Of a stretch of 64,000 nt of DNA, positions 51,275-61,598 are shown piece by piece; within the stretch, counting starts at the first letter, position 1, and each line of letters opens with the position of its first letter. The stretch lies in NCBI RefSeq assembly GCF_030272615.1, contig NC_081405.1, positions 21,248,047-21,312,046 of the forward strand, written 5' to 3'. The DNA is from Cryptomeria japonica. Its lineage: Eukaryota > Streptophyta > Pinopsida > Cupressales > Cupressaceae. Both the position numbers and the translations under genes were made by a program. Under the pieces are notes generated by a model. The model saw nothing but the letters and a program-made list of their open reading frames with translations, was not told the DNA's origin and did not search any database.

Positions 51275-53092
51275 TTAAGCTTTAGGATTCATCACAGAGT
51301 TAACCAAAGACACTATATTACTAGATGTATTAGGTGGAGGCACATTCAAATCTTTCAAGGCATCTTGTAACATTCCATGATGAGTGGAAGAAGTTTGGAT
51401 CAAATCCCAAAGGGATATCTTAGCAGGGGTAACTTTAAGTTGTTCTATGAGATCATATTCCTTACCAAGAACTTGTGAAATACGAGGAGCTTGCGGAAGA
51501 ATAGGTTGGGAAGGAGGAAGCGAAGTTGGGCTAACTGGAGGAGGATTAGGTTGCCTATTGTTTCTTGTGTTATAGGTATGAGCAACCGCATGATAACTCT
51601 CTCTAGTCAGTTGCTTAGCATACTCATAAGGGCTCTTAGTAGAATAACCTCCTTGCACAGTAATAATAGGTTTCTTAGGAGTGCAAAAAGAATCATTAGC
51701 ATAACCACCTTGAACCACTAAGATAGGCTTATTTAAAGGTTGAGAATTTTGAGAAGGACAAGCACCTTGGATAGTGAAGAGAGCTTTGTTAGGTGTTTCA
51801 TTCACATGTATCAAATTGATTGAGGATGGTTTAGAGGAATGAACAAAAGTGTTGGAAGAATTATTGATAGTCTTCTCTTGCACTAGAATCTTCAAATCAA
51901 TTTTAGGAGAGAGACAAGGGGTAGGCATTGATGTTCTAGTAGGAAAAGTAATACTAGGAAAGGTCATATCATCCTTTATCATCACAGGATCTACATGGGG
52001 AATAAACTCTCTAGGAGAAGGATCAACACTACTCTCTAAAGCCTCACTTTTGAGAGGGAGATCTTTGAAAGAAATGTTAATCATCTTGCTTTGAACTAGG
52101 GTTTCCTTATGAGTAGAACCAAGTTGAGGAGAGGGAGATGCTTTATTTTTAGAGGGAGAATAATTGAGATTCAAGGAAGGAGAGAAACTATCAAGGGAGT
52201 TTCCAATCTTGATTTCATCCCCTTTGGCTAGGGTTCTCTCACAGGGTAGAGAATAATCTACACCTTCTTCTAATAGTTCATCCCAAATGGTGAAGTTGTT
52301 GAAAGGAATGTTTGAAGTATTGTCAATTTCGGGAGAGGAGATAACATTGTTTATTAATTCCTCATCCTTAGGAGGAAGAGCATCAATAGATGTGTTAAAC
52401 TCATCCTCTTTCCTCAAAATATGTTCAATATGATCTTTAGGGGAGAGAGAATTAAGGAAATTGCTTATTATTTCATCTTCTTTCTCTAAGGGATGCTTAT
52501 GGGTAAGACAAACTTTAGGAGAAGGGTAAGCATTTATCATTAATTCATCATCTCTAGTGGGAATTTTATTGGAAAAGGAAATGCCATCACTAGGAAATGT
52601 AGGGATAATGTCATCTTCTTGCACAAAAGGATCCTCATGAAGGGAGTGTTTTTTAGGAGGAACATGAACATATTTCTCCAAAGATTCATGCTTAGGAAGG
52701 AGATCTTTGAAAGAAGTATTCATAACCTCTTGTTGCACTAACATGCCCCCATTGGAAGGACCAACTTTAGGAGAAAATAAGTCAATGTCCATCAATACCT
52801 TTTCACTTAGAGAGGCATCATGTAGGGAAGGTGAAGTAACATTAAGAAAGGTGTTTATGATATCATTCTCTTCCTCTAGGATAGCTAAATAGGAAGGGCA
52901 CATTTTAGGAGAGTTGTCAAGATCACTCTTAAAGTCTTCATCCTTAGAGCATGGAAGAGTCTCAAAGGGATTGGTAGCAACTCTTTTAGGCACTAAAATG
53001 TTGTTATAAGTGGGGGGAGGTTCTTTAGGAGAAAGTAAAATTGAAACAAGGGAAGCTAACCCATTATCACATCTATGAAATGAATGCATCAT
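51275..53092 (-). CDS. E2 first ORF (605 aa), gag-position protein lacking a capsid core
   Basis: ATG at 53092; one uninterrupted frame to TAA at 51277-51275. It sits where gag belongs but has neither the capsid-like Trp/Phe blocks nor a zinc knuckle. Instead residues 20-430 are repeated Ser/Pro/Asp/Glu-rich units: about 118-186 and about 332-400 are diverged copies (LVQQEVMNTSFKDLLPKHES against LVQSKMINISFKDLPLKSEA). Three short repeats around 436-485 share IQGA/VQGGY. Residues 545-585 (YDLIEQLKVTPAKISLWDLI) match the conserved linker before the protease of Tat elements. The open frame over 1.8 kb in an element of about 2% LTR divergence is modest evidence that it is maintained. Confidence 0.75.
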   Translation of the reverse strand: MMHSFHRCDNGLASLVSILLSPKEPPPTYNNILVPKRVATNPFETLPCSKDEDFKSDLDNSPKMCPSYLAILEEENDIINTFLNVTSPSLHDASLSEKVLMDIDLFSPKVGPSNGGMLVQQEVMNTSFKDLLPKHESLEKYVHVPPKKHSLHEDPFVQEDDIIPTFPSDGISFSNKIPTRDDELMINAYPSPKVCLTHKHPLEKEDEIISNFLNSLSPKDHIEHILRKEDEFNTSIDALPPKDEELINNVISSPEIDNTSNIPFNNFTIWDELLEEGVDYSLPCERTLAKGDEIKIGNSLDSFSPSLNLNYSPSKNKASPSPQLGSTHKETLVQSKMINISFKDLPLKSEALESSVDPSPREFIPHVDPVMIKDDMTFPSITFPTRTSMPTPCLSPKIDLKILVQEKTINNSSNTFVHSSKPSSINLIHVNETPNKALFTIQGACPSQNSQPLNKPILVVQGGYANDSFCTPKKPIITVQGGYSTKSPYEYAKQLTRESYHAVAHTYNTRNNRQPNPPPVSPTSLPPSQPILPQAPRISQVLGKEYDLIEQLKVTPAKISLWDLIQTSSTHHGMLQDALKDLNVPPPNTSSNIVSLVNSVMNPKA

Positions 53093-53415
53093 GACAACAA
53101 TTTTCCTCTTTCAAATGATAACACATGCAAAATAGAAGGAAATGTTTAATTTTAACCAATGCAAGCACTTAGAATGTAGATTTAGAAAATGAAATTTATG
53201 ATTCAAATGAGTTCCTAAATCAGATTTGAAATTATTGATCCCAATTAAGCTATTCACAAGTTCAACTTTGAATTGAAAAATTAGGGTTTTAGCAAAAATT
53301 TCCTCTAAATTTTTGAATCTTGCAAGAAATTGAAACTTGTAAATACAAATTTGAATTTGAAATAGCATAAACACTCAAATTTGAAAACATAAATCAGAAT
53401 TAGAGAAGATTGGAG
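53093..53415 (-). other. E2 short leader
   Basis: AT-rich, about 320 nt between PBS and the ORF start, much shorter than in E1 and without the duplicated hairpin. An 87-codon open stretch at 53374-53111 is composition-driven. Confidence 0.6.
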
Positions 53416-53433
53416 TTCACGTCGGGTTCACCA
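53416..53433 (-). promoter_or_regulatory. E2 primer binding site, tRNA-Trp type
   Basis: Minus strand TGGTGAACCCGACGTGAA after a TTT spacer, identical over 18 nt and in spacing to E1. Confidence 0.8.
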
Positions 53434-53436
53434 AAA

Positions 53437-55106
53437 TGTGTGGTAGAAAAAGTGACACTAAGCAAACATGCCCTAATCTCACTTTCAATCACACACTTGT
53501 GGAATACGAAAGAGCCTAGAGGTATCACACAATTGGCTACTTCTTCTTGTGAAAGAGAGAGCCATGGGCTACCTATTAGGATTTCTATTCCTTTGTTGTA
53601 ATTGAAAGATAAAATGATGCAAGTTCAATCCCAAACCCGAAAGTGCAAGTATGAACTAATAACAAGATTTGCAGAATTGAACTTAAATAATGGAAAGCTG
53701 TAAATACCAAGATAAGACAAGAATGCAAATGCGTACCCGAAGTTAAAATCTGACTGAAAATGTTCGGGACGGGGGCGCGGGCGCCACTGTCTTGATTTTG
53801 CCCCTGAAACTGCTCCGGAAACTGCTGTTTTGCACTCTGGAAAAGCTGTCAAAAATGCTGAAAATGCTGTCTGTCAGGAGGACCAGGGCGCCCAGCGCCC
53901 CTGTCCCAGGGACCAGGGCGCCCAGCGCCCCTGTCCTGGTAGGACCAGGGCGCTCCACGCCCCTGTCCTGGTCTTTTGCTCTGAAACTTGGTGTGTTGTT
54001 TGGTCTCCGTCTGCTTCTTCCGGATCTGTAACTTGCGGCGTCGTCCGAATCCCGAAACCTGCACTTATATCTGAAAAGGTGTTTGGGCGGCTATATAGGG
54101 TTTTGCCTTAGTCAAACCCCCGCTTCGGTGATTCCCACCTCCATGAATAGCCAAGTTGTATTGTAAAATGTATTGTGTGTGCAGACCTAGTGTGTGTGCA
54201 AGGTCCTTAAATGCAAGAAAGCAAACTAGAGCAACCTAGAAAGTAAACCCTAATTGCTTGTAAATGATAATGTAAATGCTCTAAACCAAGACGCAAAGTG
54301 ATCTAAAGCATAAATAAGTGATGTAATTGAAGCTTATGCAAAGACATGAAAACAACATGAAATCATACCCAACCCTCAAGGGAGGAGTACAAGCCAATCT
54401 TCAGTCGGTAATCTCCTATTGTTCTTCAATGTCTTCCAAGCCCTAAATGTATGAATGAAATTGATAAATGCTTGATAGAAGGATGTTGAATGTTGTTGAA
54501 GTCTTCAAAGATCTGCTCTTTCGCTCATAGAAGGTCCCTCAAAGCCAAAAATCCCCTCCTTTCTAATGAAGAAAGAGAGCTCTTATATATGAAACCCTAG
54601 GTCGCAAATTCGTATTTTGGCCGACCTAGAGATTGAATATCCCACCAATTTCTTGGGGTTAAGCTTTATTTTATGATTGGATCGTGCTCCCAAAATTTTG
54701 GGAAAAATGTCCGGGACCATGTGCACCGGGCGCCACGGTCCCGACAACTTTTCACCGAATTTTCAAGGCCGTCGGATATGATGATTTTAGAGAGAATCCC
54801 GAAGTTACAGGTGATTTCGAGATGTTTTGACCCCGAAACCAAGCCCCCAAGTTCAAAATAGGACTTAATTAGGGTTTTTGATTAAGTGATGTATTGGAGA
54901 AATAAAATGCGAAGGGCGCGCTTTAGTGAAAGGGCCCAACTTTGTGATGTAGAGAATGATGAAATAGGACCTTAGACCTAATTAATTTGATTAATTAAGT
55001 GCTAAAGGGGAAATGCAATGCAAGATGCAAAATGCGCCAATGCAGGTGCTAAACTAGGTGTGAAATTGTACCACCCTAGCAAGTGCGTACAATTTACGAT
55101 GCTACA
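53437..55106 (-). repeat. E2 5' LTR (1670 bp)
   Basis: Same limits and internal order as the 3' LTR with an offset of 6826 bp and no net indel. Confidence 0.92.
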
Positions 55107-55111
55107 CCACT
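55107..55111. repeat. E2 target site duplication CCACT, right copy
   Basis: Exact match to 46606-46610. Confidence 0.9.
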
Positions 55112-55358
55112 ATGATGAAGTACACATGCTACTAGTCAATTAATCAATGCCTTGACCACAATAAGAGAATCACTGGTTTAGATCACTAAAGACACGATCC
55201 GACTGCAACAGTCATGTGCATTGTGCATGACATCATGCCCCAATGATCATGCCAATGGACATTCTAAACTTTACTGCCAACTCCCCCAAATGAATCAATT
55301 TTGGAGCAGGAAGATAAGTGGCCTCAATATTTGATTCGAATGTGAAGATAACATAGAT
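55112..55358 (-). other. E5 leader, middle piece
   Basis: Unique sequence between E2 and E3, without ORFs. It joins the pieces on either side when both elements are removed. Confidence 0.55.
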
Positions 55359-55363
55359 ACCAA
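55359..55363. repeat. E3 target site duplication ACCAA, left copy
   Basis: ACCAA precedes the LTR and is repeated at 63137-63141. Confidence 0.9.
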
Positions 55364-56922
55364 TGTTGGCAATATTGCATTATAACAAACAATGAAAGAT
55401 TGTTGGCATTTCATAAGGATATTGAGAAGGTTGTTGATGATTATGGATATAACTGATTAAAGATGTTTACTATCTTGATATCATTATTTTGTCATTCATG
55501 TCAAGAAATTGATTTTCTAATTTAGTATGATGTTGCCATATCTTGAGAAGTATGATTTAAAAGAGTATAAAGATGTCGGTAAAAGACATAGGAAAGAATA
55601 TGATGAATAAGGGGATGAATAAGGTATTCAATGGGCAACTACTACTGAGTCAGAAAATGATGAGATCATGATGTTTAGATTGTTTTAACATCATATATAT
55701 GTTGTAAATTGTGAAGGTTAATACTATACTATGTTACCAAGCAAAGAACCTAGTCGGTAAACCCTAAGGAACCTAGTCGGTAAACCCTAAGGTTATCGCT
55801 ATCGGTTAATGAAGGCAGAATGTCTACCGAGTGAAGTTTAGAATTCATCGAGTTATAACCAAGTTGCTACCGAGTTGTAACCGAGCTATAATAGAATGCA
55901 TTAAATGTTTGCATGCGTTATTTAATGAAGGAAGATGATGAGCTAGAACTGATTAAATGATTGGTGAGCCATGGATGAAGTTTGTTAATGAATCTAAGGC
56001 AATGGAAAGTCGACATGAAGATCTACAGCATAGATTGAACCACAATACCTTGGCACAAGTTCCAAGAAATATATGCAAGTTCCAAGGCGGGGTAAAACAT
56101 TTTCAGATCAAAAGATGCATTGAACCTAGATAAGATTGAAGATCTAATGGCTATGATTGATCATGGGAAATGTGATCAAGGAGATTAAGTGGTTACCTAA
56201 TTGTTTATAAATAGGAAACTGTTGATAAACAATGTATGCAGGCAAGTGTATGCACAGGGATGCTACATAGTGATTACTGAGCACAGAAGCTTGAAGACTT
56301 GTTTGAATAACAGAGTATAGAAGCCCAACAGATAGACAAGATTAGTTCTATGTCTAGATTGTATTGAACAAATAGGAATCTGCTTTAGCATTTTATATGT
56401 GAAGTTGCAGATAGATTTTTATTACTGTTATTTTGTGAAAGTGATAGAAAATCTCTTAACCGAGTGGACTTAACAGTCTTATTTGTAAAACCCTCTAGCA
56501 AGGTGACATTCTGATTGAGTGTTTGAAATCCTTTAACAAGGTCACTTCTAACAAGGTGAAGATCCTAACAGATCTGAGGGAAATCCCTTAACCAGGTCAC
56601 ATCTAGCAATATGTTTGTAATCTTTAACATGATTTCCTTTTAACCGAGCATACTCTAGAAGAGTATATTTCTTAGTGGGTCCGAAATCCCATAGTGGTTT
56701 TTCCCTATTTGGGTTTCCACGTTAAATCTGGTGTTATGAGGTTTATGATGTTTATATGCTTTTGAGTTTGCATGTTTAACAGTTTTGGTTATATTACTGA
56801 TATATATGTTATCGAGGTTGAATCTAATGTTTTTATGGATGATTAAGTTTGTATGATTCAAGCCCCCGCTCTCATCTTATTAGCTATTGGATCTGTACTT
56901 ATATTAAGTATCAGAACTATCA
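55364..56922 (+). repeat. E3 5' LTR (1559 bp)
   Basis: TGTTGGCAATATTGC to AGAACTATCA. TATAAATA at 56206. It has a tandem duplication of a 23-bp unit (GAACCTAGTCGGTAAACCCT...) near 55750-55797 that is single in the 3' LTR. Confidence 0.93.
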
Positions 56923-56924
56923 AT

Positions 56925-56936
56925 TGGTATTAGAGC
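56925..56936 (+). promoter_or_regulatory. E3 primer binding site (initiator Met type)
   Basis: TGGTATTAGAGC, one transition from TGGTATCAGAGC, 2 nt after the LTR. Confidence 0.85.
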
Positions 56937-56987
56937 TTTGGACTTTGGAAGGAAAAGTTTAAAGGCACTTGATTTAAAGATCTAAAG

Positions 56988-58079
56988 ATGTATAAGAGGG
57001 ATGCACCAAAGATGAACAAGTCAACTTTCTCCACATGGCAGAAAAGGATGAAGCTGCATCTATCAAGAGTTGGAGAATATGCTGTATAGTATCTGGAGAA
57101 TGATTTTGTTACACCGAGCACCTATCCATTGACTATGGAAGAGATAAAGGCAAAGCAAAAACATATTCAAGCAATGATTGAAATAACATCTGCATTGACC
57201 GACTCAGAGTTTAATGATCTAGAGGGTTGCAATGATGCAAAAGCTATGTGGGATAAGCTCATATCAGTATATGGAGGAGATGAACATGTTCAAAGAGCAA
57301 AAGTAGATAGTCTAAGAGGACAAATCGAATCTATGAGGATGAATGAAGGTGAGAACATAACTCAGTACAATACAAAACTAAAGGAGATTGTCAATCAAAT
57401 CAAAGGAGCAGGTGGAACTATTGAAGAAAAGGATATAACAAGTAAGTTGTTGAGAACCCTTCTACCAGCTTATGCAATCTGAGTCTCTACAATTAATGAA
57501 TTAACGTCTGTACCTTATATGCTAGTCTCATTAGATGCTACTATTGGTAAGCTACATGCATTTGAGTTAAGTAATTTTGATAGTAGTGGATCTTTGGTAA
57601 ATAAAGTTGAATTTGCATTTAGTTCTTTTCATCTCGATGAATCTAATGATTACAATGAAAGAAAGTATAAGTACTCTTAAGGAGATCACAGTGGAGAAAG
57701 TGAAAGATTTCATAAGAACATGGAAGAAGTACACAAACTGTATGAGGAAATCAGAAAGCAAGAAGAGTTTGAAGCACTACTAGCCAAAAGGTTACCGAGA
57801 GGCAAAGGTAAGTATAAAGGAAAACTACCTTTGAAATGTTTCAATTTTGACAAGATAGGACATATGGCTTCTAACTGTCCTGACAAAGATTTTACTGAAA
57901 AGAGAGATTACCAAGATGATAGACAGAAAGATAATCATTACAGAGGACACCGAGACTTCAGAAGAAGAGATAGAAAGACATGCTTAATAGCTGATGAGGA
58001 ATCCAATGATGATAGATCAGATCAGATAGATACAGAGGAAGTAGTTTATGTGGCTATCAAAGATGGATCAGATGAATAA
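56988..58079 (+). pseudogene. E3 gag
   Basis: ATG 56988 in the polyprotein frame. NKSTFSTWQKRMKLHLSRVG near 57017 is the copia gag start, then DAKAMWDKLISVYGGDEHVQ near 57235 and MRMNEGENITQYNTKLKEIV near 57335. The zinc knuckle CFNFDKIGHMASNC near 57837 has its second Cys changed to Phe. Stops: TAG 57087 (in place of a Trp or Gln codon), TGA 57480, TAA 57678 and TAA 58077. Confidence 0.9.
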
Positions 58080-58520
58080 AGGTATGAAGAAAAAGCCCTA
58101 ATATCTCACATAAACATTAATGATTCTTGGATTATAGATAGTGCATGCTCACATCATATGACAGGAGATAAACATAAGTTTGTTATATTAGAAGATTATG
58201 ATGGAGGCTATGTTAGATTTGGTAATGATGCACCATGTCTGGTGAAAGGTAAAGGATCTATAATACTTCTTGACAATGCAAGATGCAATGATGTTTATTT
58301 GGTTGAAGGTTTGAAATACAATTTGTTGAGTGTAGCATGGCTAAACAACACAGGTTACCAAATAGAATTTCAGAAAGGAATTGTCAGAGTTCATGACAAG
58401 AATGGAAAGTTGGCTGCTACCGGGACACAAACAAAAGGTAACACATTTCACCTAGACTCAACTCGTAACAAGTGTTTGTATGCAAAGATAGATGATACCT
58501 GGTTATGGCATAAAAAGGTT
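58080..58520 (+). pseudogene. E3 protease
   Basis: NDSWIIDSACSHHMTGDKHK near 58123: the active-site Gly is replaced (DSA). Then EGLKYNLLSVAWLNNTGYQI near 58305. The frame is lost at the run of five A at 58512-58516 (one A too many), within the LWHKR block before integrase. Confidence 0.9.
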
Positions 58521-59640
58521 TTGTCATGTCAATTTTGATAATCTGATCAAAATAAGCAAGAAGCACCGAGTAAGAGGTCTACCGAGTCTTGAAAAACCTG
58601 AGAATGCTATGTGCCAAGGATGCCAGATGGGTAAGATGACAAGATCAAGCTTTACAAGTAAGTCTTACACTTCTAAGGGAATTTTAGATCTCATGCATAC
58701 TGATCTTTGTGGTCCTATGAAAGTTCAAAGTTATTATGGTGATAAATATTTCATATTATTTGTGGATGACTATTCAAGGATGATGTCAGTAATGTTTTTA
58801 AAAGAAAAATCATAAGCTTTTCAAATGTTTAAATGGTACAAGGCAAGAGTTGAAAATGAAATAGGAAGACAACTGAAATGTCTTAGATCAAATAGAGGAG
58901 GAGAGTTCACAACTGATGAGTTCAACTTATTTTGCAATGATCATGGTATTAAAAGGCAAGTCTCTGCACTGAGAACTCCACAGCAGAATGGAATAGTTGA
59001 GAGAAGAAACAAATCTATTGTGGATTGTGCTAGAACACTGATAATTGAAAAGAAGGTGCCACAAACATTTTGGAGAGAAGCAATAAGCACAGTAGTCTAC
59101 ACCTTGAACCGAGTTCAATTGAAGAAAGGTACTTTGAAGACACCATATGAAATCTGGTATGATAAGAAACCTAATGTAAGTTATTTTAAAATATTTGGAA
59201 GTAGATGCTATGTTCACAAAGATGATAGAAATGGCAAGTTTGATCAGAAAAGTGAAGAAGGAACATTTCTAGGTTATTCTTCTAGAAGCAAAGCATTTAA
59301 ATGTCTGATCAAATCATCTAACAAAATAGTAGAAAGTGCAAATGTGAAAATTGATGAATTTGCAGAAAGAAATGATGAAGGAAATTCCAAGGAACCAGAA
59401 GACTATAATGAATTTGTATATGTTAAACTAAGAAGTCTTACTGAGAAGATTGTTCAAGAAAATGAAGAGAATATCCAATTACCGAGTGATGAAGAAGATC
59501 ATACAGAGCCTACCGAGCCTGTATTAGCCAAGTATGTCAAAAGATACCATGCACCAAGTCAGATTATAGGAGATAAGGATGATCTAGTGATGACAAGGAA
59601 CAAACTGAGACAAAACACATGTTTGATATCTGAATTTGAA
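58500..59640 (+). pseudogene. E3 integrase
   Basis: Zinc-binding part: CHVNFDNLIKIS near 58525 and NAMCQGCQMGKMTRSSF near 58605. Core: LMHTDLCGPMKVQSYYGDKY (Asp), then KCLRSNRGGEFTTDEFNLFC near 58880, where the second catalytic Asp is Asn, and TPQQNGIVERRNKSIVDCAR (Glu) near 58980. The C-terminal block GTFLGYSSRSKAFKCL lies near 59260. One stop at 58813. A Glu/Asp-rich linker leads to RT. Confidence 0.92.
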
Positions 59641-60660
59641 TCGAGAATAGTGAAAGAGGCATTTAACAGTGAAGATTGGATAAATGCTATGACAGAAGAG
59701 ATTGATCAAATCAAGAAGAATGACACATGGACCCTAATCCAAAGACCAAAGGACAAAAATGTAATCGGTACAAAGTGGATTTTTAGAAACAAGCTAAATG
59801 AAAAAGGAGAGGTCATTCGAAACAAAGCAAGACTAGTTTGAAAAGGTTATGCTCAAGAAGAAGGAATTGATTATGGTGAAACTTTTGCACCTGTTGCTAG
59901 ACTAGAAGGAGTAAGAACATTGTTGGCCTATGCTACTTTCAAAAACTTCAAGGTATATCAAATGGATGTCAAATCTGCATTTCTGAATGGAATATTAGAA
60001 GAAGAAGTTTTTATTGAACAACCTGAAGGATTTGTTGAAGACAATAATAAAGATCAAGTATGTAAATTGAACAAAGCTTTATATGGTTTGAAACAAGCAC
60101 CTAGAGCATGGTATGAAAGATTGCACTCTTATTTGATTAAGATTGGTTTTTAAAGGACAAGTGAGAACAACATGTACATGAAGAATGATGAAAATGGAAT
60201 ACTGATCTCAGCCATATTTGTGGATGATATTATATTTTGTGGAAATGACTCTTTATGCAAGAACTTTGGAAATGAAATGAGCAAAGAATTTGAGATGTCA
60301 TTAATCGGTGAGATAAAGTATTTTATAGGTTTACAAATACTACAAATGAAAAATGAGATTTTCATTACTCAATCCAAGTACACAAAGGAAATCTTGAAGA
60401 AATTTGGAATGGAGGGTTCAAAACCAGTAAGTACTCCTATGACTACCAACTGTAAATTATCAAAGAATGATGAATCTACATCTGTTGATGAGACACTTTA
60501 CTGATCCATGATTGGAAAGCTACAATATGTTGTTCACAAAAGACCAGACATAGTACATGTAGTAGGTATAGTTGCAAGATTCTTTGCAGATCCTAAGGAA
60601 ACACACATGACAGCAATCAAAAGAATTTTTAGATACTTGAAAGGCACTGAGGATTATGGC
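59641..60660 (+). pseudogene. E3 reverse transcriptase
   Basis: Blocks: DWINAMTEEIDQIKKNDTWT near 59678, GTKWIFRNKLNEKGEVIRNK near 59767, [20 protein letters not shown] near 59842, [20 protein letters not shown] near 59955, [20 protein letters not shown] near 60080, FVDDIIFCGNDSLC near 60220 (YVDD-type core kept) and MSLIGEIKYFIGLQILQMKN near 60297. Stops: TGA 59839, TAA 60151, TGA 60502. Confidence 0.93.
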
Positions 60661-61170
60661 TTAGTATATCAGAAAGGAAATGATTTTGATTTAAAAGTTT
60701 ATACTGATGCTAATTGGGCAGGCAACATTGATGACAGAAAAAGAACAAGTGGAGGAGCTTTCTTTTTAGGAGAAAGACTAGTGAGTTGGCTTAGCAAGAA
60801 ACAAGGATGTGTTTCACAGTCAACAACAGAAGCTGAATACATTGCTACAACACTAAATTGTACCAACATTGCATGGATCAAACAACTATTGGAAGGTATA
60901 AATGAGAAAGTTACCGAGCCAGTAACTATATTTTGTGACAATACTAGTGCCATTAATATTTCAAAAAACCCTGTTATGCACTCTAAGACAAAGCACATCT
61001 CTATCAAATATCATTATCTTAGAGAAGAAGCTCAAGAGAAGAAAGTGGTGTTGGAGTATGTTAGCACAAAGGAACAAATAGTAGATATCTTCACCAAGCC
61101 ACTACCAAGGGACACTTTTGAATATCTCAGAAGTAAGTTAGGGGTCCTACCCCTATCTTCTACTCACTGA
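60661..61170 (+). pseudogene. E3 RNase H
   Basis: Starts within an open piece that runs 60508-61170 without stops. VYTDANWAGNIDDRKRTSGG near 60698 (first Asp), TTEAEYIATTLNCTNIAWIK near 60825 (Glu), FCDNTSAINISKNPVMHSKT near 60930 (Asp) and the end block DIFTKPLPRDTFEYLRSKLG near 61087. All catalytic residues are visible, making this the best kept domain of E3. Confidence 0.94.
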
Positions 61171-61598
61171 CCGAGTTTGGTGAAAGCATCAATCCGATGA
61201 CTCTATTGAATATCTTTTAGGAGTTGATGCCGCATTACACACTTTAGGATGTTTTCTAAAGGTGTACAAGAATTATTATAGGAAACAATACAGGGAACAG
61301 GAATTAAAGACAAAATGCTCTGACCGAGACTCAGTTGATACACAACATCAGGAAATCACTTCATACAGAAAGAAATTATGTTTTAGTTCTTTACTTTTTG
61401 GCATTGTTGTCAAAGGGGGAGAAGACTAATATCAGGGGAGAAGACTAAGAGAAGATTGACTAAAGATTAGAAAGAAGACTAAAAAAAAGAGAAGTCTAAT
61501 GTATGGGGGAGAGCATTTCAGCATTTCAAAATCACAACAATCCAAATCTTTTAAAGGTCAAATCAATTGGTTTTGCCATCAATGCCAAAGGGGGAGAT
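61171..61598 (+). other. E3 3' untranslated region and polypurine tracts
   Basis: Two purine tracts: GTCAAAGGGGGAGAAGA near 61409 and CCAAAGGGGGAGAT at 61584-61598, the second abutting the LTR. The first is preceded by TTTTTGGCATTGTTG, the same context as in LTR-A upstream sequence. Confidence 0.8.

Larger units (their letters stand above)
46611..55106 (-). mobile_element. E2: complete non-autonomous LTR retrotransposon (protease and G-patch, no pol)
   Basis: Minus-strand element: 5' LTR 53437-55106, PBS 53416-53433, ORFs 53092-51275 and 51274-50174, non-coding 3' half, polypurine tract 48281-48295, 3' LTR 46611-48280, perfect CCACT duplications. Both LTRs are exactly 1670 bp with about 30 differences by eye. 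There is no RT, RNase H or integrase and no clear capsid domain. It inserted in the leader of E5. Its PBS, PPT, LTR start TGTAGC and palindromes match E1, though body and LTR sequences are otherwise different. Confidence 0.92.
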
